A stretch of 64,000 bases of DNA, from contig JAJNNY010000026.1 of the NCBI GenBank assembly GCA_022453515.1, positions 372,001-436,000 on the forward strand. Direction: 5' to 3'. The translations under genes and the position numbers were made by a program. The notes beneath the pieces were generated by a model. That model was not told the origin of the DNA and did no database searches. It saw nothing but the letters and a program-made list of their open reading frames with translations. The stretch comes from Astrocystis sublimbata (lineage: Eukaryota; Ascomycota; Sordariomycetes; Xylariales; Xylariaceae). Shown in pieces: positions 10,729 through 22,479 of this stretch (positions are counted from its first letter, which is position 1; each line of letters opens with the position of its first letter).

Positions 10729-13144
10729 TGCTGCGTACGAAAGCTCAGGATGAAGTTGTGGGCTTGGGCGTGATAAGGTCTAGCAACTAAGCTATACCTC
10801 TACCGATTTATTGACCGTCCTGGGAACTGACTTGCGACTTGACGACGCAAAGTGTTGGCGAGGGGTAGCGAGACGACTCGAAGCAACCCATTTTCGAGGA
10901 GAGATATCACGAGAATATAAATGCACACACTCAGATGCAAGCCACCGTAGCCACCGTAGCCCCAAAAAATACTAAGCTGTGTAGGGGTAAATGGGCAAAC
11001 CCCCCCTGACCTGACCTGCAGCTCCGATATCCATCAGGAATGCGATATACCCGGATGCTACCATCACGGCAGCGCACCCACCACGCGGAGCCAACGACTC
11101 ACGCAGATGTGTGCTGACCAGCATGGACACATTGGAGTACCGTGGTAGTGCAAGTGGTTAGCCAAGTAAACTTGTGAATGGCCGGTCACGGACCCTTGGC
11201 CAGACTGCAAGATTCTAGAGGCGCCTTTGGGGGCTAGTAATTGCCCGTCGCATCCGCTGATGGGGAATACGAAGACATGAAAGCGATCTAGACTGGATGC
11301 TCTCTGACCTAGAGCAAGGTACCATCACTCACCGTTGTGATCAAAAAGCCCTGGCTATTGCAGAAAGCATAGCATCGTACCCGTAAGGTGGCTATCGTTG
11401 GTTATGATCCAAGTCGATCGCTAAGATCAGCAAGGGTAATATACAGTCGTTTAGCTGGCGTGATCTTCAACTTATCCACGGCCCGGCTTGAAGAGCTCAC
11501 TGAACGGAAGCTCGTGTTCTCTTTGGGCACACTATTCGGGACTGTCGAACGCATTTGGAGCATGACGAATCGCCATCTAATGCCTAACCGCCGGCAAATC
11601 GAGCCGCGAGGTGTCCACCATGACACCAAAAACGTGGCATTCCAGATGCAGTACCTGAGCTATTCGAAATGGGAATAAGAACACCGAAGAAAATCCAGAA
11701 AAACCCCGATGGCGGTGGAGTCGATGGTCCATGAGCACTGACACCTTGCCAACCCAATATTGCTGATGCCAAGATCCGCCTCGCTTTCCAGCCCACTCTT
11801 ACCAGTTGGGGGACGGTTGGAGATGCGGTACATTGTAGACGAAGGCCGGGGAAAGCTCGATATTTTTTTTTCTGGTAAAATATCCTAAATCAACGGCACT
11901 GCTTGTGCATGGTATACCGTCCCACATTTCGTGCCTTCACTAGCACTGAGGCTTGCAGAAGAGCTCCCCCATCATCCAGTCACGTCGGTAAAAAATTAGA
12001 TTAATTGGAATGGATCGTTACGTCTTCGTAACTGCGCCTAGAGGCTGCAATGCAACGTGGGCGTCGTCGCTTCCCCTGAGCCTACCTAAGTTTGCGCCAC
12101 CGTTATGTAGCTAGGAGAACCAGCAATCCCTTCAATTCAGGTACTGCAGTAGACTCGACGAGTCATGGCTGAGAGCAGTTTACGCCAAGCCATGAAGGCT
12201 GCATTGTCAGGTCCGATAGATCAGACCAAAAGAACGGGCTGACGTGCTCGGACCTTGGAAATGAACACATGATATGTGCGCTTTCGGTGGGCTAGATGTT
12301 GTTCTCACCTTGCGAATAGACCTGGTAATGGAAGGTGACAATGAATTTTAACCGAGAGCCTTAGTCCAGATGCGCTGCTTCGCATGCGTGATGACCAAAT
12401 CAAGGAACAAGGCAGCCGAAAGCAAAAATAGAAACATACATGCTTCTTGAAAGTCAATAGTTCGGCAACAATTAAGAGTTTTGGGTCTGCAGTAAATATT
12501 GTGCTTCAGCGGGTTGAGTATGCATCTTCTCACTGGTTATGTGATGCCGTTGGGTTGACAGTTGCAATGTTCGCAAGTCTTACTCAATGTAGTTGTGCCT
12601 TGCCACCAATACCTCCTACTCGGCACTTAGAGGCATGGCACGCTCAAAAGGAAGAGGCAATTATCTCGATTATCACAGTAAAATAGGATACTCAGGCATC
12701 GTTCAGCTGTATTTCCCAAACCCCCAGAAGAGCAACAGCAACAAGATCTTAGCTGCTAGTAAGATATCGCAACTCTAACCGACGACAGTTAGCTTCAAGG
12801 CCACGTGAACTAGCGAGAGGCCTGAAACGATCTCTGGGCTTGGCAGCAACTGAGGCTACTGTACACTATTCGACTATCAACAAGCTTGCGATCTCCTCAG
12901 CTGAATTGCCACCCAGTCGGGCCCTTCCACCACTATGTATGCCATGCCAGTCGCCACTACTGTCCTTCATGGAGCGCTAGCTACAACCTACTACTTGACA
13001 TCATCCTCATTCTAGACTCTAGTGCTTCGCCGAGCTGCAAAGACCTAATAAACCACTCTATATTATGCGTGGCGTCCAGTTCTCCTCCACAAAGCCGCGT
13101 TGTTCCCACCTTTTACGCTCCTCCTTGCCTCTCTTACCCGGACT
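10729..13144. other. Intergenic, chitin deacetylase promoter side
   Basis: About 2.4 kb separates the chitin deacetylase start from the end of DUF5672-A. I recognise no gene. A 96-codon plus-strand frame at 11388-11678 has no family motif and no supporting splice context. Confidence 0.5.
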
Positions 13145-14659
13145 CTACTGGCTCGACTGGATCGTCCCGTCCCGGTTATCGCCCGGACAGCGTTCACGCT
13201 CCAGCTTCATGTCCATGATGAGACTTAGCTCAGGGCAGTAGTTGAAGATAGCTTTCCGCTGGTCTGGATTCTTCCAGACCTGATCCGAGATGCCGTTACC
13301 CCCGTCCCTGATATGAAAACCCATCGAGTTCGGCACGTAGGTATCCTCAACGGCTAGTTGCCCGTCCGTGCCAGCTGCTACTTTCGCGCCGGGCAAGACA
13401 TACTACAACATGCGGAGTCAGCTAAGTCTGGATGCGGACTTGTGGCGGGCTCAGTTGCACTGATATAGTTATCATGCCCCGATGAGGAAACCTGAACCTG
13501 AGCGCTGCCAAAACGAGAAAGAAGAATGGTTCCGATCAGTTGTTAGTACTTACTAGTCTAGTGCCAAACCACTCGTCCTCTGCATTCGAGTTATTGTAGC
13601 GTTCTTGGAATTTCAGGACGCGCCGGATCATGGACACACGGCGGAGAGACAGGCCGCCATTCCCTGAGAAGTGATCATCTTCCTTCCTGCAGGATACTCT
13701 AGTGTCAGCGTTGAAACCGACGAACTACGGATGATATTGAATAGCCTCTCCACGAATTGCGTATAGGATCGATTAATGGGAATTCTCTTCATGACTTGGC
13801 TTGACTTACCTCGGCGCTCCGGCCCAGTCCCAGCCCAGCCAGTCGTTGAGGCTCGTGTCCGAGTTGGCGCACAGGATGCTATCGTATTCATACTTGAGTA
13901 GCCACTCGACGCCCGGGAGGAACTCGTCGTAGAAGCGAATGTCGGTGAGAGCACGGTGAATTGCTTCCTTGCTATTGATCTCCCACGGCTCCGGCAGCAC
14001 CATGAGGTCGAGTTTACCGACAGCCTGCTGGTGCTTGGTCGCGTAGCTGCGCCCCACCCTCGTGGTGGATTTAGTCGTACCGATAAAAAGGAATCGCCAG
14101 TCGGGCGGCACGACGGAGATCATGTGTAGGATCTGGGGCACCAGATGCGGCAGCGGCCGCGGCTCGATCACTGTGGGACCCGATGTCAGAAACTATTCAC
14201 TTCGAGATACTGTTGTGGAAACGCGCAAAGCCTATATAACATGATGCCGCCCCTCAACGAGAAGCTCCAAAAAAAAGCGAAAAGAAAAAAAAAACGCAGA
14301 ATCACTCACTGAGTGCCACTTTGGATGCATTGAAGCGACTCCGCAGGTCTTTGTCAGGCCATTGTGGATGCCAGTCTACTTTAATCTGGGGTATCTTCTG
14401 CCGCGCTTCGCTCACTCTCGACCTTATGTGCTCTTCTATTGCCGGTGCGTAGCATGGCATGAGATATGCGATTGTCCATCTGATAGTAGTCACTAGTCAG
14501 TATCATCTATCTTGACGTGCCGATGTCTATTTTTATTCCAGGGTGAGCTTGACGGAGGCATTGTTGGTCGTCATACGTAACAACGAGGGAAACGACGACG
14601 AAGACTCGCGTCCGCGTAATTGCGTTTATAGCCGGAAGTCGTGATGTCCAGCTTGACAT
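13145..14659 (-). CDS. DUF5672 type II membrane protein A (glycosyltransferase-like)
   Basis: The function is not established for this fungal family; it resembles Golgi-type glycosyltransferases. Exons are 14577-14659, 14310-14479, 13810-14170, 13554-13686 and 13145-13402, phases consistent, giving 334 aa. The start ATG at 14659 sits in a good context (GTCACCATG) and makes a short cytosolic tail followed by one membrane segment, VFVVVSLVVTWTIAYLM, formed only after splicing exons 1 and 2. Conserved blocks are VALMIEPRPLPHLVPQILH, VVPPDWRF, YDSILCANSDTSLNDWLGWD, GNGGLSLRRVSMI and FNYCPELSLIMDMKLERERC. Paralog B lies divergently at 15988-17864. Intron positions differ between the two, which argues against a recent duplication. 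Confidence 0.82.
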
Positions 14660-15987
14660 GGTGACGCTCGTGGCTCCTCCACGGACGAGAGTAACGTTAC
14701 CAGATAGGGCCCGTTGCAGTAACAAAGCGAGGCTGTAACGATAGTTAATATGGCGATAGTTACATTTGCTTGTTCGCTTACGACTTGAGCAAAATATCTC
14801 CCGATAAAGGCTCTCAAATGCCGCCAATGTCAACCGTCAGTATACGTTGATTGCGCGATGAGGATTTGCCGCTTGTAGCGCAAAGATCAAAGCGGTGCAA
14901 GATAGCGAGGGAAACCTAGGTAATGAGAGACGTACGAGACTTGATGATTTTGCTGGGACCCCATCCGATGAACCTAGTAAAGTCCTGCAAGATAAACTTT
15001 GATAAGCACTCACAGTCCACGGACACGGCGAGACCAAATCTAAAACCTAGATACACAAAACCACCCAAGTCCCCCTTTTGCTGACATTTTGGTACCCTCA
15101 AACAGTGTCTGACTTTATGCTGACACATATGATACAGTGGTCGGTCTGTGAGTCTACAAGGTTGGTGCAAAGTACTACTACTTGTAGTGCACGCGGAGTT
15201 GAGCCGCAAAGGCTCGAGACACATATCTTTGCCGTCGCGAAGCAGACAAGCTCGGTAGGTATTCTGGTGAGTTTCCATTGAACTCTCCACAAGTTTATAA
15301 GAACGATACAATCTCCTCTATCGTCATGATTCCCACACATACAAACTTTCTACCCCCCAGTTTCCCGACAAGTGAGACGTGGTTTTTTATATAATGAAAC
15401 TGACTATGCAGCTCCGCTCCGTATCAATAAACTCACCTCCGCTCAGTCAATGGCATTGACCCTTGTCCCACGTCATGTAGCTAGTTGGGCGCTGATGTCC
15501 TACGGTGTCAGTACTACAGGACACCGCCATACGGCTGTCTCGATTCCATGTGTTTCAATATCGTACTATATGGCGAGAAACATTGATTATTAGTTAAGGC
15601 CGTTTCTTTTACGTTCCTCATAATGCGGCAGGTAACGACAAGATGGCCCTTTTTATCTGTGGCGATGCTCTACTAGACTGACTGTATAACGTGCATGAGT
15701 ATACTGCTTATCTAGGTATCTTGGTCTTGCGTCTTCATCGGTGTTCGGCATGAGAATGTTTCGTCTGATATTATGAATAGAAAGTTCCTGTGTGCAGGTG
15801 ATAAGAACTTTATTCCTCGTTGTGACAACGATAGACGGATCATTTCCGGCTCTTCGGATGAGGGAAAAATACATTACATCACAGTAGTAGACAGATAGTA
15901 GCACTCCGATCTCGACCACGCAAGCATTACTGCAGTCCACCAAGCGATACTCTCGGTAGACGAGACATCCCTTTCGATATATACAAT
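14660..15987. other. Divergent promoter region between DUF5672 paralogs
   Basis: A 1.3 kb region separates the two start codons and should contain both promoters. I see no further gene. A near-copy of the recurring palindrome (ACCTAGGTA) lies near 14915. Confidence 0.5.
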
Positions 15988-17864
15988 ATGGGACTCGCCA
16001 CTATTGCCGCGAAGGCCACCAAAGTCTCTCTGCTGAAGTGCTCGCAAGTATGTGAGGCGAGCACAGCCGCATTGACGGGAGTATGGAGAATAATGGGCCG
16101 ACGCTGGCGGTTCATGATAGGAATTATAGTCGTTCTCCTCAGCCTCACCGTTGTCTTGACCCAGACGAACCTGGATCGCCGCGTGCCGCGCCTACGATTC
16201 GAATACGCCCACGAGTCATCGCCAACCGAGCCCGAAGTGGCGACAATCCCGACATCTTTCAAACCGCAGGACTCTCCCTTTAACCAGTCCAAGGTCGCGC
16301 TGCTGATCGAGAACCGCCCACAACCCCTGCTCGCACCGCTACTGTTGCACTTCATCGCCGTGGTGCCGCCGGACTGGCGCTTCCGATTCAGTATGCAGCC
16401 CGCCCCAATCCTATACATATGCCTCTGTTCGAGAAATCTCCGATCCCAAAACACCTGCACTCTCCTCAATCATATAGCATACATGATCATACGCGGACAT
16501 TCACTGACATGAACGGCCAAAGTGGGATCGGACGAATCCGTGGCGGCAGTGAACAAGTCGCAAGCCGTGCGCGCGCAGGTCGCCTCGGGGAAGCTGGACC
16601 TGACGCTCATCCCGGCCAACATGAGCACCATGGGGCAGGAGGCGATCTCGCAGTTCCTGACGACGCTGTGGCTGTACGAGACGGTGCTGCAGCCGGCCGA
16701 GTGGCTGCTCGTGTTCCAGACCGACAGCATCCTCTGCGCCAACTCGCGTCAGAACCTCAACGACTACCTCGACTACGACTGGGTCGGCGCGCCGTGGAAT
16801 CCCAGCGGCCGCTTCGGCGGGAACGGGGGGCTCTCTATGAGGAGGGTCAGTGCTATCAGTAAGCCTTTTCCCTCGCGCTCGCCCCTATCCCCTGATCAAG
16901 TAGTTATTTGTCATACATTGGGCAGAATCATGGTATTTAAAAAAAAACAAAAAAAAACCTTCCCGGAAGCGAGTTCTGTACTCGTGTTGAACCGCTGTGC
17001 TCTGCTCCGTGCAAATATGATGAAAGCAACATTCTGACTCAATCTCTTCGCCACATAGTCGAGGTCCTCCGCGATCAGGTGCGCGCTGATAACTCGGAAG
17101 CCGAAGACGTCTGGCTCACAGAGCGCCTCGGGCACAGGCCGGGAGCACGCATGGCGAACGGCAGCCTATCACTGACTTTCAGCGGCGAGATCAACCCAGG
17201 GGATCCTTCTTCGCCCGCGGCAGATGATGAAGGATACTACCTCAAAGGCTCAGATGATTTGCGTGAGGGTTTCTACGAGCCAATGGTGAGTTTGCTGGTG
17301 TTTTTTTCTTAAGATATTGGGGCAGTGTTAACTCTTGGTGAATGATGCTGATTCCAATGCCATTACAGGGCTACCATACCGGTGGTGGCGGTGCGTTGTT
17401 AGTATATCCGAGTCTTTGATTCCCTGATTCGGCAAAAGTTCTGCTCTTAGATGCTGCATAGTTATGCATGCGCTTGAGACACCTGATTAATGAGTTAAAA
17501 CTTCCCCACAGACGGCAGATTCTAACTCATTTTCTCTAATAGTCTGCATGGCAAGGTGTGGGGAGAACCCCGTCTTCGGAAACATATAGTGAGTACCTAC
17601 CTACCTAGTAGTTCACAACTATAATCCCAAACCAATTAACTGACTGATGCATAGTGGGACTACTGCCCCGAGGTCAAAATGACTCTGGCCATGGATGCAG
17701 CCAAGTTCGTGCCCGGTGACTGCGGGGCTCAATGGCCAAGGAAGCGAGATGAGTCAGGCCCTGCCAATATCGGTTCCTTAAGCCTCGAGGACGTAGGGTA
17801 TGGCACTGAATTAATCGACGGACACGAATATCCAAAGCTGCCGCCAAATCTAGTGCCATGGTAA
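15988..17864 (+). CDS. DUF5672 type II membrane protein B (glycosyltransferase-like)
   Basis: Paralog of the neighbouring minus-strand gene. Exons are 15988-16390, 16523-16858, 17059-17285, 17369-17397 (29 bases), 17543-17588 and 17655-17864. Every junction is GT-AG and in phase, giving 416 aa. The N-terminus has basic residues, then one membrane helix (FMIGIIVVLLSLTVVL), then a lumenal stem. Core blocks are VALLIENRPQPLLAPLLLH, VVPPDWRFRF, FQTDSILCANS, NLNDYLDYDWVGAPW, GNGGLSMRRVSAI, and AEDVWLTERLG near two thirds of the protein. The last exons restore YHTGGGGAFLHGKVWGEP and WDYCPEVKMTLAM, matching paralog A's C-terminal NYCPELSLIMDM. The 29-base exon was set by requiring this frame and uses the donor GTTAGT. 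Catalytic activity is inferred only. Confidence 0.82.
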
Positions 17865-18170
17865 ATCAGTTGATCAAGTTGCAGATAACACGCTGTCATC
17901 GCGGCCACCAGAAGTAGAAAGGGGGAAATGTGAGGAATCTTGATGTGGTCTATGATATATACTTTGTTGTAATTCCAGCTTTTCTTCCTATTCCAGCAAA
18001 TGGTATGATATGGTATAATATGCCGATCCCGATGCTGGTAACTATCTCGTACACGATTGTAGTACAGACGAACAAAATCGTGTGAACATTGAATTCTAAT
18101 GTTGGTCATTTGACCGTATCTGTATATATGGCTGTTTGTAGCCTTCTGTCATCGCCGCGGTATTGGGTGT
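17865..18170. other. Convergent intergenic DUF5672-B / SEC12
   Basis: About 300 bases of 3' flank lie between two converging genes. I see nothing else in it. Confidence 0.6.
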
Positions 18171-20278
18171 TCACAGCGCCTCACCCACTATGTTGCCAAT
18201 GGCACCGCCGATTTCGCCGAATAAAACACCTTTAAAGATGGTTTCGCCCATGTCTTCCATCCAATGACCCGACTTCTTGAGTCGCTCTTTCCACAAGTCC
18301 TGGTCTTTCTTTTCGAGATTTTCCCACGAGGTGGCTGGCCCGTGGGCTTCTTCATCGTGAACGTTGACATGCAAATCCGGAAGTCCGTCTAGACCAACGG
18401 CTCCCAAGTCGCTTTGCTTAATGACTATTTGCTGAGATTCGTCGGCGTTTATACTGGAGATGAGCTTCTCGAGGGTCTCTGGTTCAAGTGGCTTTTGTAT
18501 CTCCACTGCTTCTTGTATCCTCGGAACTTTGCGTAGCGGGACTGTCCACGAGGCAGGAAGATAGTCCCTGGCCCCAAGTATGGGCTCGCTGATGCCCTTG
18601 GCTTCGTTTACGACCTGGCCGACTAGTGCTAGTATGAGGAACACGAGCGACACCGCAGTGATGACAAATGCAGGCGATTCGCCCTTGGACTTCAAGGCGA
18701 CAACATAGCGCGCGGCCCTTGAAGCCTCCCCGGTCTTCGTCGAAGTCGACTTGTTGATGTGCTTCTTGAGAGGGATATTATGTACAACTGTGGAGCAGCC
18801 AACTGATACGCTGGCGAGCTTGACACACAGTTCTGATGGCGAATTTGAGGATCCATTCGGCGATGCGAAGGTAGAGATGGCGAGGTTCGTGATGCTCGAG
18901 GGGTGGACGGACTTGAGGACTTGGAACGGGGCGAGGTCAGACAAGACCTCGGAGTCGAAAGCGCTCTTGTGTTCTAGAGTGTAGAGGGAGATGGATGAGT
19001 CATTGCCGGCGACAGCGATGACGAACTGGGCTTCGCCCTGCTTGTCCGACGGCAACGGGACGGGAGATAGGTTGCGCACGGCCAGACTGGTGGCTTTCGA
19101 CACACTGCTGGGCAGCTTGGCGCGGATGGCCAGGCGCGCATTGTCTTCTTCGTGCTTGGGGAGCCTCAGGCCGTGGAGGGCGACGCCGCGGGACTGGGGG
19201 TTGTTGACGACGGTGATGAGGAAGCCGGGCGTCAGGTAGCGCAGCGACTTGAACGAGGCCTTGACGGACTCGCCCAGTTCGGGCTCGATGGTGTAGACGC
19301 ACCGGGGCTCCGAGACCTCGGCCTTGGAGACCTCGACGGTGAAGACGTCGTGGTCGTCGCAGTAGGCGAGCTGGTAGGTGTCGGGGCCGGTCTGAATCAC
19401 GTCGAGATCCATAGCTTCGCGGTCCGGCTCCAACCTGCCCCTCGTTTTCCACCGCGGGCTGTTAGTGCTGGGTACATCGAACAGAGCAATCTGAGGCTGC
19501 TTGGATAGGCCGGTGGCAGCGGCGCCTAAACGCGGGGATGTCGTGAGGCCCTCGTAGGCGGGGGAGAGCCTGAGGATGCGCTGGTAGGTGTCTCTGTCTT
19601 TATGCACGAACAGCGCATCGCGCGCGAGCTCGGAGAATTTCACACCGCCAGTTCCGCCGGTGCCGCCTGTTTTAGCCGCCGACTTGCCCGGTTGGGAGAT
19701 GGTTAGCGCGCGGAGGTGCTTGTTGTGGCCCTTGTTCACGTCGGCCGGGCTCGAGTTGACGCCTGCCAGGACCGTCGTGGTGCCGGGGCGGTCTCTCTGG
19801 GCGCCGACGACGACCAGGGACATGACATTGTCCTCGTTGGGGCTCAGCTCCAGCTCGGCCACCTCGGTGAGCTGGGTTGCATCGGATGTGTCGAGCAGGG
19901 TCTGCAGCATGGAGCGTAGCGCAAAGCCCGCCAGTTAGCCCACCTCACCCGACCGGCTTGCTTGGCTACCTAGTCTCACGACCGATGATGGCAAGAAACG
20001 AGAGAGGTGAAAAGGGAATGAAAAGGGAAAGCGAAGAGAGGATATGGTGATACGACGGGGGGGGGACTACGACAGCGACATCACCAACGACAACGACAGC
20101 TGCAGACGATGGGGAGCGACACATGAAAGAAACGAGAGGCCCTTACGATCTTGTTGCCGACTCCATTGCGCCCAGGCCCGCCGCCGCCTGCGATCACAAG
20201 GTTCTCGGGATCTGCAAAGTCGCAGCAGTACAAGGGATACGTTGACTGGAAGCTGGCACCGGGTATTTGTTTCACCAT
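18171..20278 (-). CDS. SEC12: SEC12 / PREB-like guanine nucleotide exchange factor for Sar1
   Basis: ER membrane protein that activates Sar1 by GDP-GTP exchange and so starts COPII coat assembly. Exon 1 is 20147-20278 (44 codons) and exon 2 is 18171-19901, joined as GVGNKI|TLLDTSDATQ, giving 620 aa. The N-terminal cytosolic part is a WD40-type beta propeller. Its glycine-rich loop IAGGGGPGRNGVGNKI corresponds to the K-loop of yeast Sec12 used for exchange. One membrane helix, FVITAVSLVFLILALVGQVV, lies around residue 465, followed by a lumenal tail ending IGNIVGEAL with no HDEL. The start lies in a good context (GCGACCATGG) and is preceded by a CAA-repeat leader. Its partner SAR1 is encoded about 8 kb downstream on the same strand. 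Confidence 0.9.
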
Positions 20279-20293
20279 GGTCGCTTTGGTCGC

Positions 20294-20327
<34 letters not shown>

Positions 20328-21386
20328 GCTATGAGCGGGTGTAAGAGCAAGCACGAAGTATAATGACCGATGGAACAGTAGTATTGAGAACAACAATAGG
20401 CCGTTGGGCGGGCTGTTGGGGATTGTGAATTAGACAATTAAGATTAGGAGGATGAACGCGGTCTCTTCAGCTAGCCTGGGCGACACCCCATGACGCGAAC
20501 ATCGCCTGGTGCTAGGGTGGCTCTTAGGATGGACGGATACGGATAGGATACCTCTCCAGATGACGGCCACATTGGTTGGCGAGTGAGATGTTAGGTTGGG
20601 TGTGAGATAGGTTCGAAATCTAGAGCCAGAGAGACGGGAATCGGTCGAGGACCCTAGGCCGCCTGATCTGTTTGCCTGAAGCCAGAAAGCTGTAAGCCTC
20701 GGCCCTACCGTCAGAGCCCAGGTAACTTGGAAGTACTTGCTGAAGTGAAGCAGTTAGAAAGGAATTTGAGGTTAGTACTGCCTACATGTCTCGAAACGGG
20801 CATGCTGTATGTTGCCTAAGGTTGTACTGCTGCTTTAGAATACCTAGAGAGAGTTGCGCCCAGGAGAGGCCACCTAGCCCTTAGGTTGCACAGGCAGTGA
20901 CTCGGCTAGGTAGGGCCTGTAGGTGCCTGGACTGTAGGTACCCCTAAGTTACCTACTAACAGAACGCCGAGCGCCATCTGCGTAGTACAACAGCCGCAAT
21001 ATCAACCAACCACGAGGATACCACCTTCAAACCAGATGCAGTTGTTGTTTTGCCTGGTCTTGACATTCAAAGGCACGACATGTGAAGACAGGCCTCCGAT
21101 GCATCTTCCCAACCAAAATCTATCACGAGCTGGAAGATAGGAGCTAACACCCAAACCCAAACGAGACAACTAAATCAAAGAATCTGCATCTGCATCTGCA
21201 TCATCATGTTTGATACCACCACCTACGTGTGTGGAACTAACGACGAACCTCCAATAGACCTGACCATGGATGTTTGAAACCCAGTCATGTATAATTTATT
21301 GTTCTTCTTGTCTACCACCCAGGTAGGTACCTAAGCTACTAGCTACTCTACCTCCATCAACAATCTTCATCTTGATCTTCATCCGT
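20279..21386. other. Intergenic, SEC12 promoter / dioxygenase 3' flank
   Basis: This holds the SEC12 5' leader and promoter. A few TAGGTACC-type motifs occur towards 20880-20950 and near 21320. I recognise no gene. Confidence 0.5.
20295..20327. repeat. (GTT)11 microsatellite = (CAA)n in the SEC12 leader
   Basis: Eleven uninterrupted GTT units on the plus strand read as a CAA tract in the SEC12 mRNA. The tract ends about 16 bases before the start codon, so it is almost certainly in the 5' UTR. Confidence 0.9.
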
Positions 21387-22479
21387 TCAAACCTCCCTCA
21401 GCGCAAAATCATACGTGAGCTCCCACTTCGCCTTGTCGTCCCCTTTCCTCTCCTTGAACTCGACCAGCAGCTCCTTCTTGACCGCGAACACGGCGTCGTC
21501 GGTCGTGTACTTGTCGTCGCTATCGAACACCTGCGTCACCAGCGTCCCGTGGTCTGAGGCCGTCACGATGAAGTGGATGTGCGCCGGCCGGTACGGGTGG
21601 CGGTCGAGCATCGTCAGCAGGCGACCCGCGGGGCCGTCGAACGGGATCGGGTACGCCGTCGGCCGCAGCGCGTACATCTCGTAGCGGCCTTCCTCGTCCG
21701 TCCGGAAGCGGCCCCGCAGGTTCATGTCCGGCTGCGTCGGGTCTTGCTGCTCGTACAGCCCGTTCGGCCCCGCCAGCCAGACGTCCACCACGGCGTCGCG
21801 GATCGGCTTCTGCGTCGACGCCGACACCACCTGTCCTGAGATGTGCGCCAGCAGGGGCTCCGCCTCCTTGTACCACGGCGTGTCCTGCGTCTTGGGCGAC
21901 ACGATGCTGCTCCCGTTCGCCAGGATCGGCGCGTCGGCGCGGTAGAAAGGGCCGAGAATCGCGGACGGCGTCGGCGCGTTGGCCTTGCCGCTTTCACGCA
22001 GCAACAGCTTCGAGGTGATCTCGTCGACGAGGGATTCGAGGCCCAGGATGTCGCAGATCAGCTGCGTCTCGTTTCGTTTATCTGTCGACATGCGGCCCGC
22101 CTCGTTGATCTAGGAACCCCATGTTAGCACGCTGAGAATTAGAAGGTGAGGCAACAAAAGCCACACGGGATGTCCAGTGAGACAACTGCTTCTTGTTTTC
22201 TATCTTCATGCGGACTCGGAAACGCTTCCCTCGAAGTCGCTTGAGTTGGAGGGGAATCCAAGATGTGTGAGATCAGTGTGAGTTTCCACTTACCATGTCG
22301 ACACATGCTAGCCACTCAGCAACTGTGAGATCGATCTCTCGCGCGAAGTCATGCAAATGTCGGAGTAATGCCGGCATTGCTTGCGCTAATCGTGGATTGG
22401 CATTGCGACCCGTGGCAGCAATCACGTTATCCGTGAAGTTTGGATCATATTTGCTGCTGCTCTCGCCTTCACCGCTCAT
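21387..22479 (-). CDS. Intradiol ring-cleavage dioxygenase (catechol/hydroxyquinol 1,2-type)
   Basis: A non-haem Fe(III) enzyme that opens catechol-type aromatic rings between the two hydroxyls, feeding the beta-ketoadipate pathway. Exon 1 is 22294-22479 and exon 2 is 21387-22109, joined as VDM|INEAGRMSTDKRN across a 184-base intron, giving 302 aa. The first 85 residues are the helical dimerisation domain typical of catechol and hydroxyquinol dioxygenases. All four iron ligands are visible: Tyr in ILGPFYRADAP, Tyr in ALRPTAYPIPFDGPAGR, and two His in RPAHIHFIV. I cannot decide the substrate from sequence; hydroxyquinol is a reasonable guess. No other aromatic-degradation gene is nearby. Confidence 0.92.

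Noticed and set aside
11388..11678. 96-codon plus-strand frame
   Set aside because: No family signature or splice support; length is compatible with chance.
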